A stretch of 64,000 nucleotides of DNA from Streptomyces sp. 130 (GTDB lineage: Bacteria; Actinomycetota; Actinomycetes; Streptomycetales; Streptomycetaceae), in assembly GCF_007096885.1 (NCBI RefSeq), contig NZ_VJNO01000003.1, positions 1-64,000 on the forward strand, read 5' to 3'. Below are positions 50,866-59,042 of this stretch, piece after piece. Position 1 is the first letter of the stretch. Each line of letters opens with the position of its first letter. Both the position numbers and the translations under genes were made by a program. A model generated the notes under the pieces. The model ran no database searches and was not told where the DNA came from. It saw only the letters and a list, made by a program, of their open reading frames with translations.

Positions 50866-52208
50866 CGGAGTACTCCATCGGCCTGACGTGCGCCCGGGGG
50901 GCGCCCGTGACGGTCTTCACCACACGAATCGAGGAGGTCGCGCAGCAGCTGACGCGGGCCGGCGGATACCTCTGGCCGGTGCTGCTCCGGGTCGAGGCGG
51001 GCGTTCACGATCTCGGCTTTCCGTCGCAGCGCCCCGAGGGCGGCTCCGGGCTCCTGCCGTTGCGCTGCCCGCGCGGTCACGGCGGCGTCGTCCGTCACCG
51101 CCGTCACGGTCACCGCCGCGTCGTCGGGCACGGGGTGCAGCGTGATGGCCTCGGCGATCCGCCGGACGGCCTCGACGGGAAGCTCTGCCAGCGGGGTCCA
51201 GTAGTTCCTGTCCAGCGCCCAGCAGATGGCGAGGTTGTGCACGAGGTCGAACGGCTCGAGCCAGGCGGCACTCCCGGAGGCGCGGTGTGCGGCGAGGACG
51301 TACTCCGGGACGTCGACGTGCAGGTGGCGCAGGCCGTCGCCGGGGACTCGCCGGCGCACGCTCGCCACCGTCTCCAGTGTCTCGAAGAAGTACGCGCAGC
51401 ACGGCACGGACTTCAGCGAGGTGTGGCCCAGTGCCGAGAGCCACTCCTGCGAGGAGGCGGCGGGTGTGTCCATCGGGACACCCATCGCGGAGAAGGGCCG
51501 CCACCACTCCCGCGCGGCCCGCTGGTCGATCCTGGTGTGCGTACCGCCCTCGTCCACGGCCGCGAACACCTGGCTGAGAGCCTGACCCATCTGGTACAGA
51601 CGTCCGTCGCTGCTCAGAAGTCCGTAGTCCGAGCGGTACGTCGAAAGGAACAGGCGCAGGCACCACCTGACGCGTTCGGCGGGCAGCCCGCGCCGCCAGG
51701 CCAGGGCGCAGACGGTGGCCAGGCCCCCGATCACCGGGGTGACGTGGAAGCCGTTGGCCCGGGCGGGGTCCTTGACCGCCTGTCCCAGGCGTACGGCGAA
51801 TTCCGTTGCCAGCACCTGGGTGCGCAGAGCGGTGTCCAGGGGGACATCAGGCCGCGCGAAGAGCACGGGAGTCAGGAAGGCGGAAAGGTGCCCTCCGGCG
51901 AGGTAGTGCACCGAGTCGAAATCGGCGGAGATCCCGGCGAGCAGGTTCGCACGGGCCGCATGCGCGGCGGTTGAGCTTCTCCCGGTCCACCAGAGAGGGA
52001 ACCCCACGGCGCCCGGCCGTACCGGAGGGCTTCCGGGGTGCCGGTCGGCTCCGCCGAGCAGTGTCCGGCCGATCAAGGCGCACAGCATGAAGTCGGCGGA
52101 AGCCGCCGCCGCGTCGGTCGTCAAGGCGGCAGGAACGTCGCAGCCGTCGGCGACGACGTCGATCCATGCGTCGACGGCCTCGCCGAAGTTCTCTCCATCA
52201 GGCGGCAC
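50862..52208 (-). CDS. MmgE/PrpD-family protein
   Basis: A 448-residue protein with the MmgE/PrpD layout: helical bundle start (FGEAVDAWIDVVADGCDVPA), AAHAARANLLAGISADFDSV (the usual spot for the His/Asp of the active region), PVIGGLATVCALAWRRGLPA, and C-terminal lid HLHVDVPEYVLAAHRASGSA. The family includes 2-methylcitrate and aconitate-processing dehydratases/isomerases. It opens the biosynthetic operon, downstream of the hairpin, and overlaps the E1-like gene. GTG 52208 is preferred because GAGG precedes it; GTG 52241 is an alternative. A small-molecule dehydratase or epimerase step is possible. Confidence 0.75.
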   Translation of the reverse strand: MPPDGENFGEAVDAWIDVVADGCDVPAALTTDAAAASADFMLCALIGRTLLGGADRHPGSPPVRPGAVGFPLWWTGRSSTAAHAARANLLAGISADFDSVHYLAGGHLSAFLTPVLFARPDVPLDTALRTQVLATEFAVRLGQAVKDPARANGFHVTPVIGGLATVCALAWRRGLPAERVRWCLRLFLSTYRSDYGLLSSDGRLYQMGQALSQVFAAVDEGGTHTRIDQRAAREWWRPFSAMGVPMDTPAASSQEWLSALGHTSLKSVPCCAYFFETLETVASVRRRVPGDGLRHLHVDVPEYVLAAHRASGSAAWLEPFDLVHNLAICWALDRNYWTPLAELPVEAVRRIAEAITLHPVPDDAAVTVTAVTDDAAVTARAAQRQEPGAALGALRRKAEIVNARLDPEQHRPEVSAGPRQLLRDLLDSCGEDRHGRPPGARQADGVLR

Positions 52209-52280
52209 GGTGTCCTCGTGATCAGGGTGTCGCGGTCGCACGTGAGCGTCGACCGTCCATTGCTGACGTCCAGGGGATGA

Positions 52281-52323
52281 CGCAAGGCTTCGGCGCCGGA
52301 ATTCCCGGCGCCGAAGCCTTGCG
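52281..52323. terminator. 19-bp perfect hairpin before the biosynthetic operon
   Basis: CGCAAGGCTTCGGCGCCGG pairs perfectly with its complement at 52305-52323 across the five-base loop AATTC. Read on the minus strand it lies 73 bp before the first biosynthetic start and has no U tract; on the plus strand four T follow about 12 bases later. It could attenuate transcription between an upstream leader or precursor gene and the operon, or act as a bidirectional stop. Confidence 0.7.
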
Positions 52324-52559
52324 CGGCGAATGCCGCTTTTCGTGGGCCGATCAAACCGTGTGGCCTACAGATATGCCGGAGCGAAATCCGTGCACACCTG
52401 ATGTCCGAAACGGTTTCCTTCGGCGCATTCAGCGCCCATTGTCACTGGACGCCGGAACCATCGCTTGCTGCACCATGCCGGGCCTACCTCTCGTAGAAAG
52501 AGCTTGCGCAAAGTGACGTCCCGAAAAAGACCTCCATACGGTCCAGTTCCGCGAACAGG

Positions 52560-52580
52560 TTTGTCAAGCACATTGACAAA
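52560..52580. promoter_or_regulatory. Symmetric TTTGTCAA-N5-TTGACAAA element
   Basis: A perfect 8-bp inverted repeat with a 5-bp spacer. Each arm contains a TTGACA -35-like hexamer; on the minus strand a GACCGT -10-like hexamer follows at 18 bp, facing the YcaO operon. It may be a promoter with an embedded operator for a dimeric repressor. Confidence 0.5.
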
Positions 52581-52617
52581 TCTGGCCAGGGTCACGCGAC
52601 GACGATCAACCAACCCG

Positions 52618-52779
52618 TCATATCCGACATCTCAGGAGCTTCTCAGGAGATGTGGCCCTGCAAGTCACAGAATTTGACCAGCTTTCGGACTTCGGCATCA
52701 AAAAGAACTTCACCTCAAAAATGAAGTTATGCGCTGAAGACCGACCAGAACGCCGGTATGCCCGATGAAATACCCTCAT
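52618..52779 (-). CDS. Candidate precursor peptide, minus strand (53 aa)
   Basis: A 53-residue ORF in the same direction as the YcaO operon and upstream of the hairpin. The first 29 residues would be the leader (MRVFHRAYRRSGRSSAHNF, then IFEVKFFL) and the last 26 are rich in heterocyclisable residues: SESWSNSVTCRATS includes five Ser, two Thr and one Cys, with a second Cys near the end. An inner Met could shorten it to 26 residues. The ribosome binding site is weak and the ORF lies antisense to another candidate. Speculative. Confidence 0.3.
   Translation of the reverse strand: MRVFHRAYRRSGRSSAHNFIFEVKFFLMPKSESWSNSVTCRATSPEKLLRCRI
52652..52768 (+). CDS. Candidate small peptide gene, plus strand (38 aa)
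   Basis: A 38-residue ORF with leader-like composition, LQVTEFDQLSDFGIKKNF, followed by a charged tail with one Cys (KMKLCAEDRPERR). Two AGGAG boxes precede GTG 52652, one at 13 bp and one almost adjacent, so the start is not ideal. It contains a rare TTA Leu codon, which in Streptomyces makes translation depend on the bldA tRNA. It lies antisense to the other candidate; at most one is likely to be real. Confidence 0.35.
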   Translation: MALQVTEFDQLSDFGIKKNFTSKMKLCAEDRPERRYAR

Positions 52780-53301
52780 CGAAACGGAAGCGCCCCCAGC
52801 CTCTCGGCCGGCCTCCGCCCACCGTCGGCACCGGTTCACGGAACGCATGCCGACGGCACGTAATCACGCGTCAAGATCAGCCACTGGGTCTGGACAGACC
52901 CAGCCCGGGCGGGTACAAATTCCCCTGGCGTTCCGGCGGAGGCAGTCCTTTTCGTCGGGAATCCGCTTACCACAGCCGCCTCCCCGGGCCGGTCGAACGA
53001 GCTGATGCACCAGGTCCGAAAAGGCTCTGAACCGTGTCCGGCCTTCACCCGAATCCACCGCATGACGGGCGAACACACTCACATGACATCGGGTGCAGGA
53101 TGCCGGAAGACGATTAGGAAAAACGCTGCCAGGCAGGCTGGCGCCCGTTGGGTTTATGCACTCCGATTCGTGGTTTTCTGTGCTCTGCCGGTACGGAGGC
53201 CGGCATGCGCAGGCGCCATCCGCCTGGCACGAGGCCCTTGGCATGCGCCTGCGCGAGGAGGGGGCGGTGGGTTGTTCCGTGCTGGAGAGACAGGGAGCGT
53301 G

Positions 53302-54614
53302 ATGACCGAGGCCCACACCGTCATAGAAGCGTCCGGACCGGACAGTGAGACCAGGAGCTACCCGCTCACCTGGGCGCAGGCGACCATGTGGGAATACGTG
53401 CTGGCGCTCGGGACACAGGCGCGGGACCTGAACCTGCCGCGGCGGCGGCTGCTCCGGACGCCGCGCGGCATCAGCCAGGTGCTCGCCTCGCTGACCGGGT
53501 TCTTCGCCGAGTGCGACGTGGCCCGTACGACCTCCGACGTAGCCCGGCGCGCCCAGGTGATCCGGCCGGCGGCCGCAGCGCCGGTCCGGGTTCTCCACTC
53601 CAGCGGGGCCCCGCGGCGGCGGCTGCGGACCTCGCCTCGGAGCTGGCCGGGGCCGCCTTTTCTCCCGGCACCGACCTGCCGGTCCGCTTCGGTCTGGTGG
53701 TCGACGGCGACGAGGTCCGCTCGCTGGCCGTCGCCTACTCCCATCTGGTGTTCGATGCCTTCAGCCACTCCCTGGTCTCCGGCTTCCTGGAACGCAGCCT
53801 GGAGGGGGCCGCCGTGGAGACCCCGCACGTTCGCGACCTGGTGCGCCGAGAGGCCACGGACCGCATGCGGGAACGCAGTGAAGCCGCGCTGTCCCAATGG
53901 TCGAGCGCCTTGTCCGCGCTGCCGCCGGGACGCGGTTTCCGGCTGCCCTCCGCGGGGTCGTACACGGAGTGGGCCCTGCACTCGCGGGAGGCCGCCGTGG
54001 CCGCTCAGACCGTCGCCACCCGCCACCGCGTGAACACGTCGAGCGTCCTGCTCGCGGCGCTGGGGGCCGCTCTGCGTTCGGTTCTCGCCGACCCCCCTGC
54101 CGCCCTGCTGCTGGTCGCCAGCAACCGGCACCACCCGGACCTCGCCGGGTTCCCCGGGATCGCCCTGCAGATCGGTCTGCACGTGATCCCGCCGGCGGGC
54201 GGGGAAGGCACCGTCCACGAGTACCTGCGGTCCACTCAGGACTCGGCGATCCGTGGCTACGCCAAAGCCCGGTACGACACCACACGTTGGCGCGAAACGC
54301 TTGTCGCGATGACGGAGCGGGGCACGGCTCCCGACCTCTCCTTCTACTTCAACGATGCGCGGAGGTCACGCGGCTGGGACGGTCTGGAGCACCGGGCCGA
54401 GGAGCTGGCCTCGTGGCAGCCCGGCGACGCGAACGTGACAGCCGTCGCCTCACACCGCATCAGGGACGCGACGATGTTCGCCTACGTGCTGGACGGCGGG
54501 CCCACCGCGCGCATCCATCTGGTCTGCGACGACGCCGTCATCCCTCCCGCACAGGCCGATGCGGTCCTGCGCGGCCTGGCGGAATACCTGGTCAGACGCG
54601 CTCTGGCCGGCTGA
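53302..54614 (+). pseudogene. Condensation-domain-like acyltransferase with one frameshift
   Basis: The first frame from ATG 53302 gives SYPLTWAQATMWEYVLALGT and RTPRGISQVLASLTGFFAEC, the usual start of a stand-alone NRPS condensation domain. Near 53605-53612 (GGGGCCCC) the reading must move one base to continue with AAAADLASELAGAAFSPGTD, the active-site region AVAYSHLVFDAFSHS, TVATRHRVNTSSVLLAALGA and PDLSFYFNDARRS to the stop. HHxxxDG appears as SHLVFDA, so even a repaired enzyme lacks the first His and the Gly. The single shift in a G/C run could be a sequencing error. Full length would be about 438 residues. Confidence 0.7.
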
Positions 54615-54703
54615 CGCCGCAGCGGTGGCGTCCGAACCGGCTCCACCGCCCTCCCCCAGACACCCGCACGACAGCCCTTGACACCACTTCGGGAGAGAAG
54701 AAC

Positions 54704-55900
54704 ATGGCAAACGACGGAAGCAGGCACGCCGAGGCCCCGCTGGAGCCGTCTGGCGAAACGGTGGGCGTGGTCTTCGTCGGTTGCGGATACGCCGCCGACT
54801 TCTACGGCGCGACGATGCCCAACTACCAGCATGTGGAGGTCAAGGGCGCCTTCGATGTGGACGAGCAGCGCGCCGCCACGTTCGTCGCGGAGTACGGCGG
54901 GCGCGCCTTCAGCGACTTCGACGAAGTGCTGGGCGACCCGGACGTCGCGATCGTCGTCAACCTGACCCCGGTGTCACAGCACTACACCGTGAGCAAGGCG
55001 GCGCTGCTGGCCGGCAAGCACGTCTACTCGGAGAAGCCACTCGCCTCCAGCCTCCCGGAGGCGACGGAGCTCGTCGAGCTGGCCAGGGAGCGGGGGCTCC
55101 TGCTGTCGAGCGCCCCCTCGACCATTTTCAGCCAGGCCGCACAGACGCTGCTGCGAGCTGTTGGCGACGGCCTGATCGGCAAGCCGCTCCTCGCGCACGC
55201 TTCGCTCGACATGGGTGCTCTCGCCTTCATGCCCTACACCGAATGGCGCAGCCGACGGGGTGTGCCGTGGCCGTACCTGGACGAGGTCGCCAACGGCTGC
55301 GTGATGGAGCACGCGGGGTACCAACTCAGCTGGCTGGTCGCCATGTTCGGCCCGGTGGTGCGGATGGCAGCCCACACTTCCCTGCAACTCGCGGACAAGT
55401 GGCCGGGGAAGACCGAACTCGCACCTGATATCTCTTTGGGGTTCCTGGAGTTCGCGAGCGGCACCGTCTGCCGGCTCAGCATAGGCTGGGTCGCGCCGGC
55501 CGACTTGTCGCTCACCGTCGTCGGCGACCAAGGGGTCCTCACCGTGAGTGACGTGTGGCAGGCCTCCGCGCCGGTCATGCTGCAGCGCCACGCCAGGACG
55601 AGCGGCAAGACCAACGCGTATCTGCAGGAGGCGGAGCAGCTGCCCTTCGTCGTGCCGCCCGCGCAGCACCGGTACGACGACACCCATGACCTCACGGTCG
55701 GCGCGGGGGTCGCCGACATGGCCGCCGCGGCCCTCAAGGGCGAACAGCCCTTCCTGTCCGCGGATTTCTCCCTCCACGTGCTGGACGTCAGCCTCCGGCT
55801 CTCCGAGGGCCGCGGAGTCATGGAAGACGTGGCGCTGCCCGCCTGCGACGACAAGAAACTGACCCTCACCCCCGCCGTCCCGCGGACGGCGGCCAGGTGA
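54704..55900 (+). CDS. Gfo/Idh/MocA-family oxidoreductase (first of pair)
   Basis: A 398-residue NAD(P)-dependent oxidoreductase. The N-terminal Rossmann fold starts VGVVFVGCGYAADFYGATMP, the second strand ends GAFDVDEQRA, and the family EKP motif is in GKHVYSEKPLASSLPEATEL with the catalytic Lys. The C-terminal domain has WPYLDEVANGCVMEHAGYQL, where the His may be catalytic. The start has GGGAG eight to ten bases before ATG. Substrates of the family are usually sugars or polyols, or imines. It is 89 bp downstream of the condensation-like gene. Confidence 0.9.
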   Translation: MANDGSRHAEAPLEPSGETVGVVFVGCGYAADFYGATMPNYQHVEVKGAFDVDEQRAATFVAEYGGRAFSDFDEVLGDPDVAIVVNLTPVSQHYTVSKAALLAGKHVYSEKPLASSLPEATELVELARERGLLLSSAPSTIFSQAAQTLLRAVGDGLIGKPLLAHASLDMGALAFMPYTEWRSRRGVPWPYLDEVANGCVMEHAGYQLSWLVAMFGPVVRMAAHTSLQLADKWPGKTELAPDISLGFLEFASGTVCRLSIGWVAPADLSLTVVGDQGVLTVSDVWQASAPVMLQRHARTSGKTNAYLQEAEQLPFVVPPAQHRYDDTHDLTVGAGVADMAAAALKGEQPFLSADFSLHVLDVSLRLSEGRGVMEDVALPACDDKKLTLTPAVPRTAAR

Positions 55901-55956
55901 GTGGGGAACCGTCCGCCGGTTCCTCGACTTCGGATGACCACACAGGAGGAGACGAC

Positions 55957-57081
55957 ATGGTCGGCCCGTTGGGGATCGGCGTGGTGGGTGCAGGCAACAT
56001 CAGCGGCGAGTACCTGGAAACGCTGTCGAGGATGCCGAACGTGCGTCCCCTGCAGGTGGCCACGCGCAACCCGGAACACGCTCGGGCCGCGGTCGCACAG
56101 TTCCCGGGGGCACGTGCGACGAGCCTGACGGAGCTCTACGCCTCGGACGAGCTGGACCTCGTCCTCAACCTCACCACCCCTGAGGCTCACTTGGAGGTCT
56201 CCCTGGCCGCGATCGCCGCGGGCAAGCACGTGTACGGGGAGAAACCGCTCGCCATGACCACCGCCGAGGCCCGCTCGATCCTCGCCGCGGCCTCGGCGCA
56301 GGGCGTACGGGTGGGCTGCGCACCGGACACGGTCCTGGGCACCGGTATTCAGACGGCGCGGGTCTGCGTGGACAAGGGTGAGATCGGCACCCCGATCGCG
56401 GCGAGCGCCTTCATGACCACCCCGGGGCACGAACGCTGGCACCCGGACCCGGAGTTCTACTACCGGCCCGGGGGCGGACCGATCCTCGACATGGGCCCGT
56501 ACTACCTGACCGCGCTGGTCCTCATCCTCGGCCCGGTGCGGCGCGTCACCGGCCTGTCCGTCACCCCGCGCCGGACTCGCACGATCGGCAGCGGCCCCCG
56601 AGCGGGCACCACGTTCCCCGTGGACGTGGCGACGCACGTCACCGGGGTGCTGGAGCACGAGGGCGGGGCACTGTCCACGCTCATGATGAGCTTCGACGTG
56701 TGGCAGAGCACGCTGCCCAAGATCGAGGTGTACGGCACGGAGGGCACGCTGTCGGTGCCCGACCCGAACAGCTTCACCGGGGACGTCCGCGTCTCCCACG
56801 ACGGGGACTCCGCCTGGCGGACCCTGCCGGTGCTCGGCGGTTACGCGGGCGGGGCGCGGGGCATCGGCATCGCGGACATGGCGTACGCCATCGCGACGGA
56901 CGGAGCGCATCGGGCGAGTGCCGATCTCGCCTATCACGTCCTCGACGTCATGGAGTCCCTGCTCGCGGCGACCGAGTCGGGAACCGCCCGCCGGGTGGAC
57001 AGCGGCTTCCGGCGACCCGAAGCGGTCCCGGCGAACGCACAGCCGGAGATACCGCAGCCGGAGATACCGCAGCCGCGATGA
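55957..57081 (+). CDS. Gfo/Idh/MocA-family oxidoreductase (second of pair)
   Basis: A 374-residue protein of the same family as its upstream neighbour. Rossmann start LGIGVVGAGNISGEYLETLS, EKP motif GKHVYGEKPLAMTTAEARS, and the C-terminal domain RPGGGPILDMGPYYLTALVL with conserved Asp/Tyr in place of the usual His-containing helix. An open frame extends 20 codons upstream to overlap the first gene by GTGA, but AGGAGGA seven bases before ATG 55957 decides for the later start. The tail has a QPEIP repeat. Paired Gfo/Idh enzymes could perform oxidation and reduction around one substrate. Confidence 0.9.
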   Translation: MVGPLGIGVVGAGNISGEYLETLSRMPNVRPLQVATRNPEHARAAVAQFPGARATSLTELYASDELDLVLNLTTPEAHLEVSLAAIAAGKHVYGEKPLAMTTAEARSILAAASAQGVRVGCAPDTVLGTGIQTARVCVDKGEIGTPIAASAFMTTPGHERWHPDPEFYYRPGGGPILDMGPYYLTALVLILGPVRRVTGLSVTPRRTRTIGSGPRAGTTFPVDVATHVTGVLEHEGGALSTLMMSFDVWQSTLPKIEVYGTEGTLSVPDPNSFTGDVRVSHDGDSAWRTLPVLGGYAGGARGIGIADMAYAIATDGAHRASADLAYHVLDVMESLLAATESGTARRVDSGFRRPEAVPANAQPEIPQPEIPQPR

Positions 57082-57194
57082 TGCCCGTGCCGCCCGGGCC
57101 TGGCGGGCCGAGCAGGGGTGAGCGCGCGGGGCCGTAGCCGGTTGGCCGGCCCCCCTGGGGTGCTGACGAACCGTCGGCACCCCAGGGGCGGTGG

Positions 57195-58205
57195 TCAGGC
57201 GACCGCGGTGAGCTGCCGCACCCACCGGTCGTCAACGGGGCTGAACAGCCGCATGGTCAGTACCCGCCCCGCCTCCGGCTCGGCGGCGTGCACCACGACG
57301 ATGCGGCGGGGCGCGGTGCCCAGGTGGCCGAAGGTGCCCGGGCCCCATCCCGCGCCCAGAATGCCCTTGGGCAGGTCCCGCTGGAAGCCGAGGCCCCAGC
57401 TGCGCTCGCCGAGGTCGTACAGCTGTACCGGCGGTCCGGCGGCCACCAGCCGGCGGGCCGTCGCCTGCGACAACAGGGTGCCCCGGCCGCCGAGGGACGC
57501 CAGGAGATCCGCGTACAGCAGCCCCGCGTCCGCGGCCGTGGACACACCTGCCTGCCCGGGGTTCAGCTCGCCCAGACCACGCGCCTCGTCTTCGACCGGG
57601 ACGAACCGCAGGTGTCCGTCGCGGCGGTGCAGCGCACCGTACGGCCGGCCCGGACGCGCCACGAGTGCCAGGTCACGAAGGCCGAGCGGCCGGGCGACCC
57701 GCTCCTCGACGACGTCCGCGAGGGGCCGGGCGTGGACCCGTTCGACGATCGCGCCGAGCACCGCGGACGTGCTCTGGGCGTTGTAGTGGGCTGGGCCCTG
57801 CCGGGGCGTGGCGGACGCGACGATGCGACGCCCCCGTTCGTCCAGGGACGGGCTGTCCCGGTGCAGGGAGGGGGGAAGCCTGACAGTGTGCCCGAGCAGG
57901 TCGGCGACGGTGACGGCGGCCATGGCCGGGGCGCAGTCGTCGAAGAAGCGGGCCAGCGGGTCCTGGAAACCGAGAAGCCCGTCTTGGGCAGCGAGTCCGG
58001 CGATGACCGCCAGCACCGGCTTGTTGGCGCAGTACAGCCGTCCGGCCACCTCGTCGGCGCCGGCCCCGGCAACCGCCTGGCCCACCGCGAAACGGTGGGT
58101 CTCGCCGCGATGCCGGTGGAAGACCTGGCCGCCGAGAAGAATTCGGCGCTCCACCAGCTGCTCCAGCATCCGGCGGATGCGCGCCGGGGCCTCGGACGCA
58201 CTCAC
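57195..58205 (-). CDS. Beta-lactamase-fold (class C-like) protein with Cys in place of catalytic Ser
   Basis: A 336-residue cytoplasmic protein of the serine beta-lactamase/penicillin-binding fold. The position of the SxxK nucleophile reads RLYCANKPVLAVIAGL, so Cys replaces Ser while Lys is kept. The Tyr motif is AHYNAQSTSAVLGAIVE and the third element is FGHLGTAPRR in place of KTG/HxG. The body (AGVSTAADAGLLYADLLASL) is typical of class C esterases. Cys could still be nucleophilic, for example in acyl transfer or thioester chemistry, or the enzyme may be re-purposed. Convergent with the Gfo/Idh pair; start GTG 58205, with Met 12 codons in as alternative. Confidence 0.85.
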   Translation of the reverse strand: MSASEAPARIRRMLEQLVERRILLGGQVFHRHRGETHRFAVGQAVAGAGADEVAGRLYCANKPVLAVIAGLAAQDGLLGFQDPLARFFDDCAPAMAAVTVADLLGHTVRLPPSLHRDSPSLDERGRRIVASATPRQGPAHYNAQSTSAVLGAIVERVHARPLADVVEERVARPLGLRDLALVARPGRPYGALHRRDGHLRFVPVEDEARGLGELNPGQAGVSTAADAGLLYADLLASLGGRGTLLSQATARRLVAAGPPVQLYDLGERSWGLGFQRDLPKGILGAGWGPGTFGHLGTAPRRIVVVHAAEPEAGRVLTMRLFSPVDDRWVRQLTAVA

Positions 58206-59042
58206 AGCACAGCCCCCGCGAGGGAGTGGCCACGCGGTGAACGGGGCGGCCGAAGCCTTTCGTCGGAGGCGGCCCGGGAACGCGGCCGAGCCCGGGCACG
58301 GCCTTCCTTCCTGAGACGCGCAGACCCCACCACCAGGTGTTCCACCCTGTCTCCGATCTCCGATCTCCGGACGAGCCGGAGGGCACCTTACCGGGGGTCG
58401 CCTCGGGATGTCCCTCCCCGATGCCCTACCGCAGTTCCCGGCTCGGTGGCGGGCGGGTGCGCCATGCGGTGCCTGGGACCGGATGTCATGCTGCGGGCCG
58501 GTGTGCTCCTGTTCGCACAGCGCCCCGCCCGTGGCCGCGCACCGCGAAGGTCGTCGACGCCATCGCCCAGGTCGAGACCGGACGCAACGACCGCCCCGTC
58601 GATGACGTGGTGATCGAAAAGGTGGTCATCGAGACCCGCTGACACCCACCAGCGGCTCGCGAGAACACCGCAGCACCACAAGTCCCGCAGCGCGCCGCTC
58701 CGGACAACCGCCTCCGCGGGTTCAGTACGTCCGGACATTCCGCGAGAGCCCGGCGCTCCGAGTGCGCGCCGGATCTGCGGGGGTGCGCACCTGGTGAAAC
58801 GTGTCGGCCGGGCGGACGGCAGCGGTTCCACGGCGGTGTTGCTGACGGGAGGGACGGGTTTCACCGGGTCCAGGCTCTGCGCTGGGTTACCGCGCCGCAC
58901 GGACGGGCCCGTGGCTGCTCCGCGCGACTGGCCATGTGCCCGGCCAGCCTGCACGGTTGCTCACGGTCGCATGCCACTGGGCCCGGTTGAGCCGCGACGG
59001 TGCCGGCCGCGTCCCGGTTGCTTCCATGGCTGCGACGTCCGG
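58206..59042. other. Intergenic spacer between the cluster and the nuo operon
   Basis: About 840 bp. One plus-strand tail at about 58550-58642 (VVDAIAQVETGRNDRPVDDV, then a stop) has natural composition and may be the end of a lost gene. Other frames look like shadows. No RNA gene or repeat seen. Confidence 0.4.

Larger units (their letters stand above)
52324..53301. other. Divergent intergenic centre of the biosynthetic cluster
   Basis: About 1 kb between two divergent arms, with lower third-position GC than neighbouring genes. It holds a symmetric operator-like repeat at 52560-52580, two overlapping small candidate ORFs at about 52618-52779, and long open frames on either strand of poor composition. 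Promoters for both arms must be here. I see no regulator gene. Confidence 0.5.
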
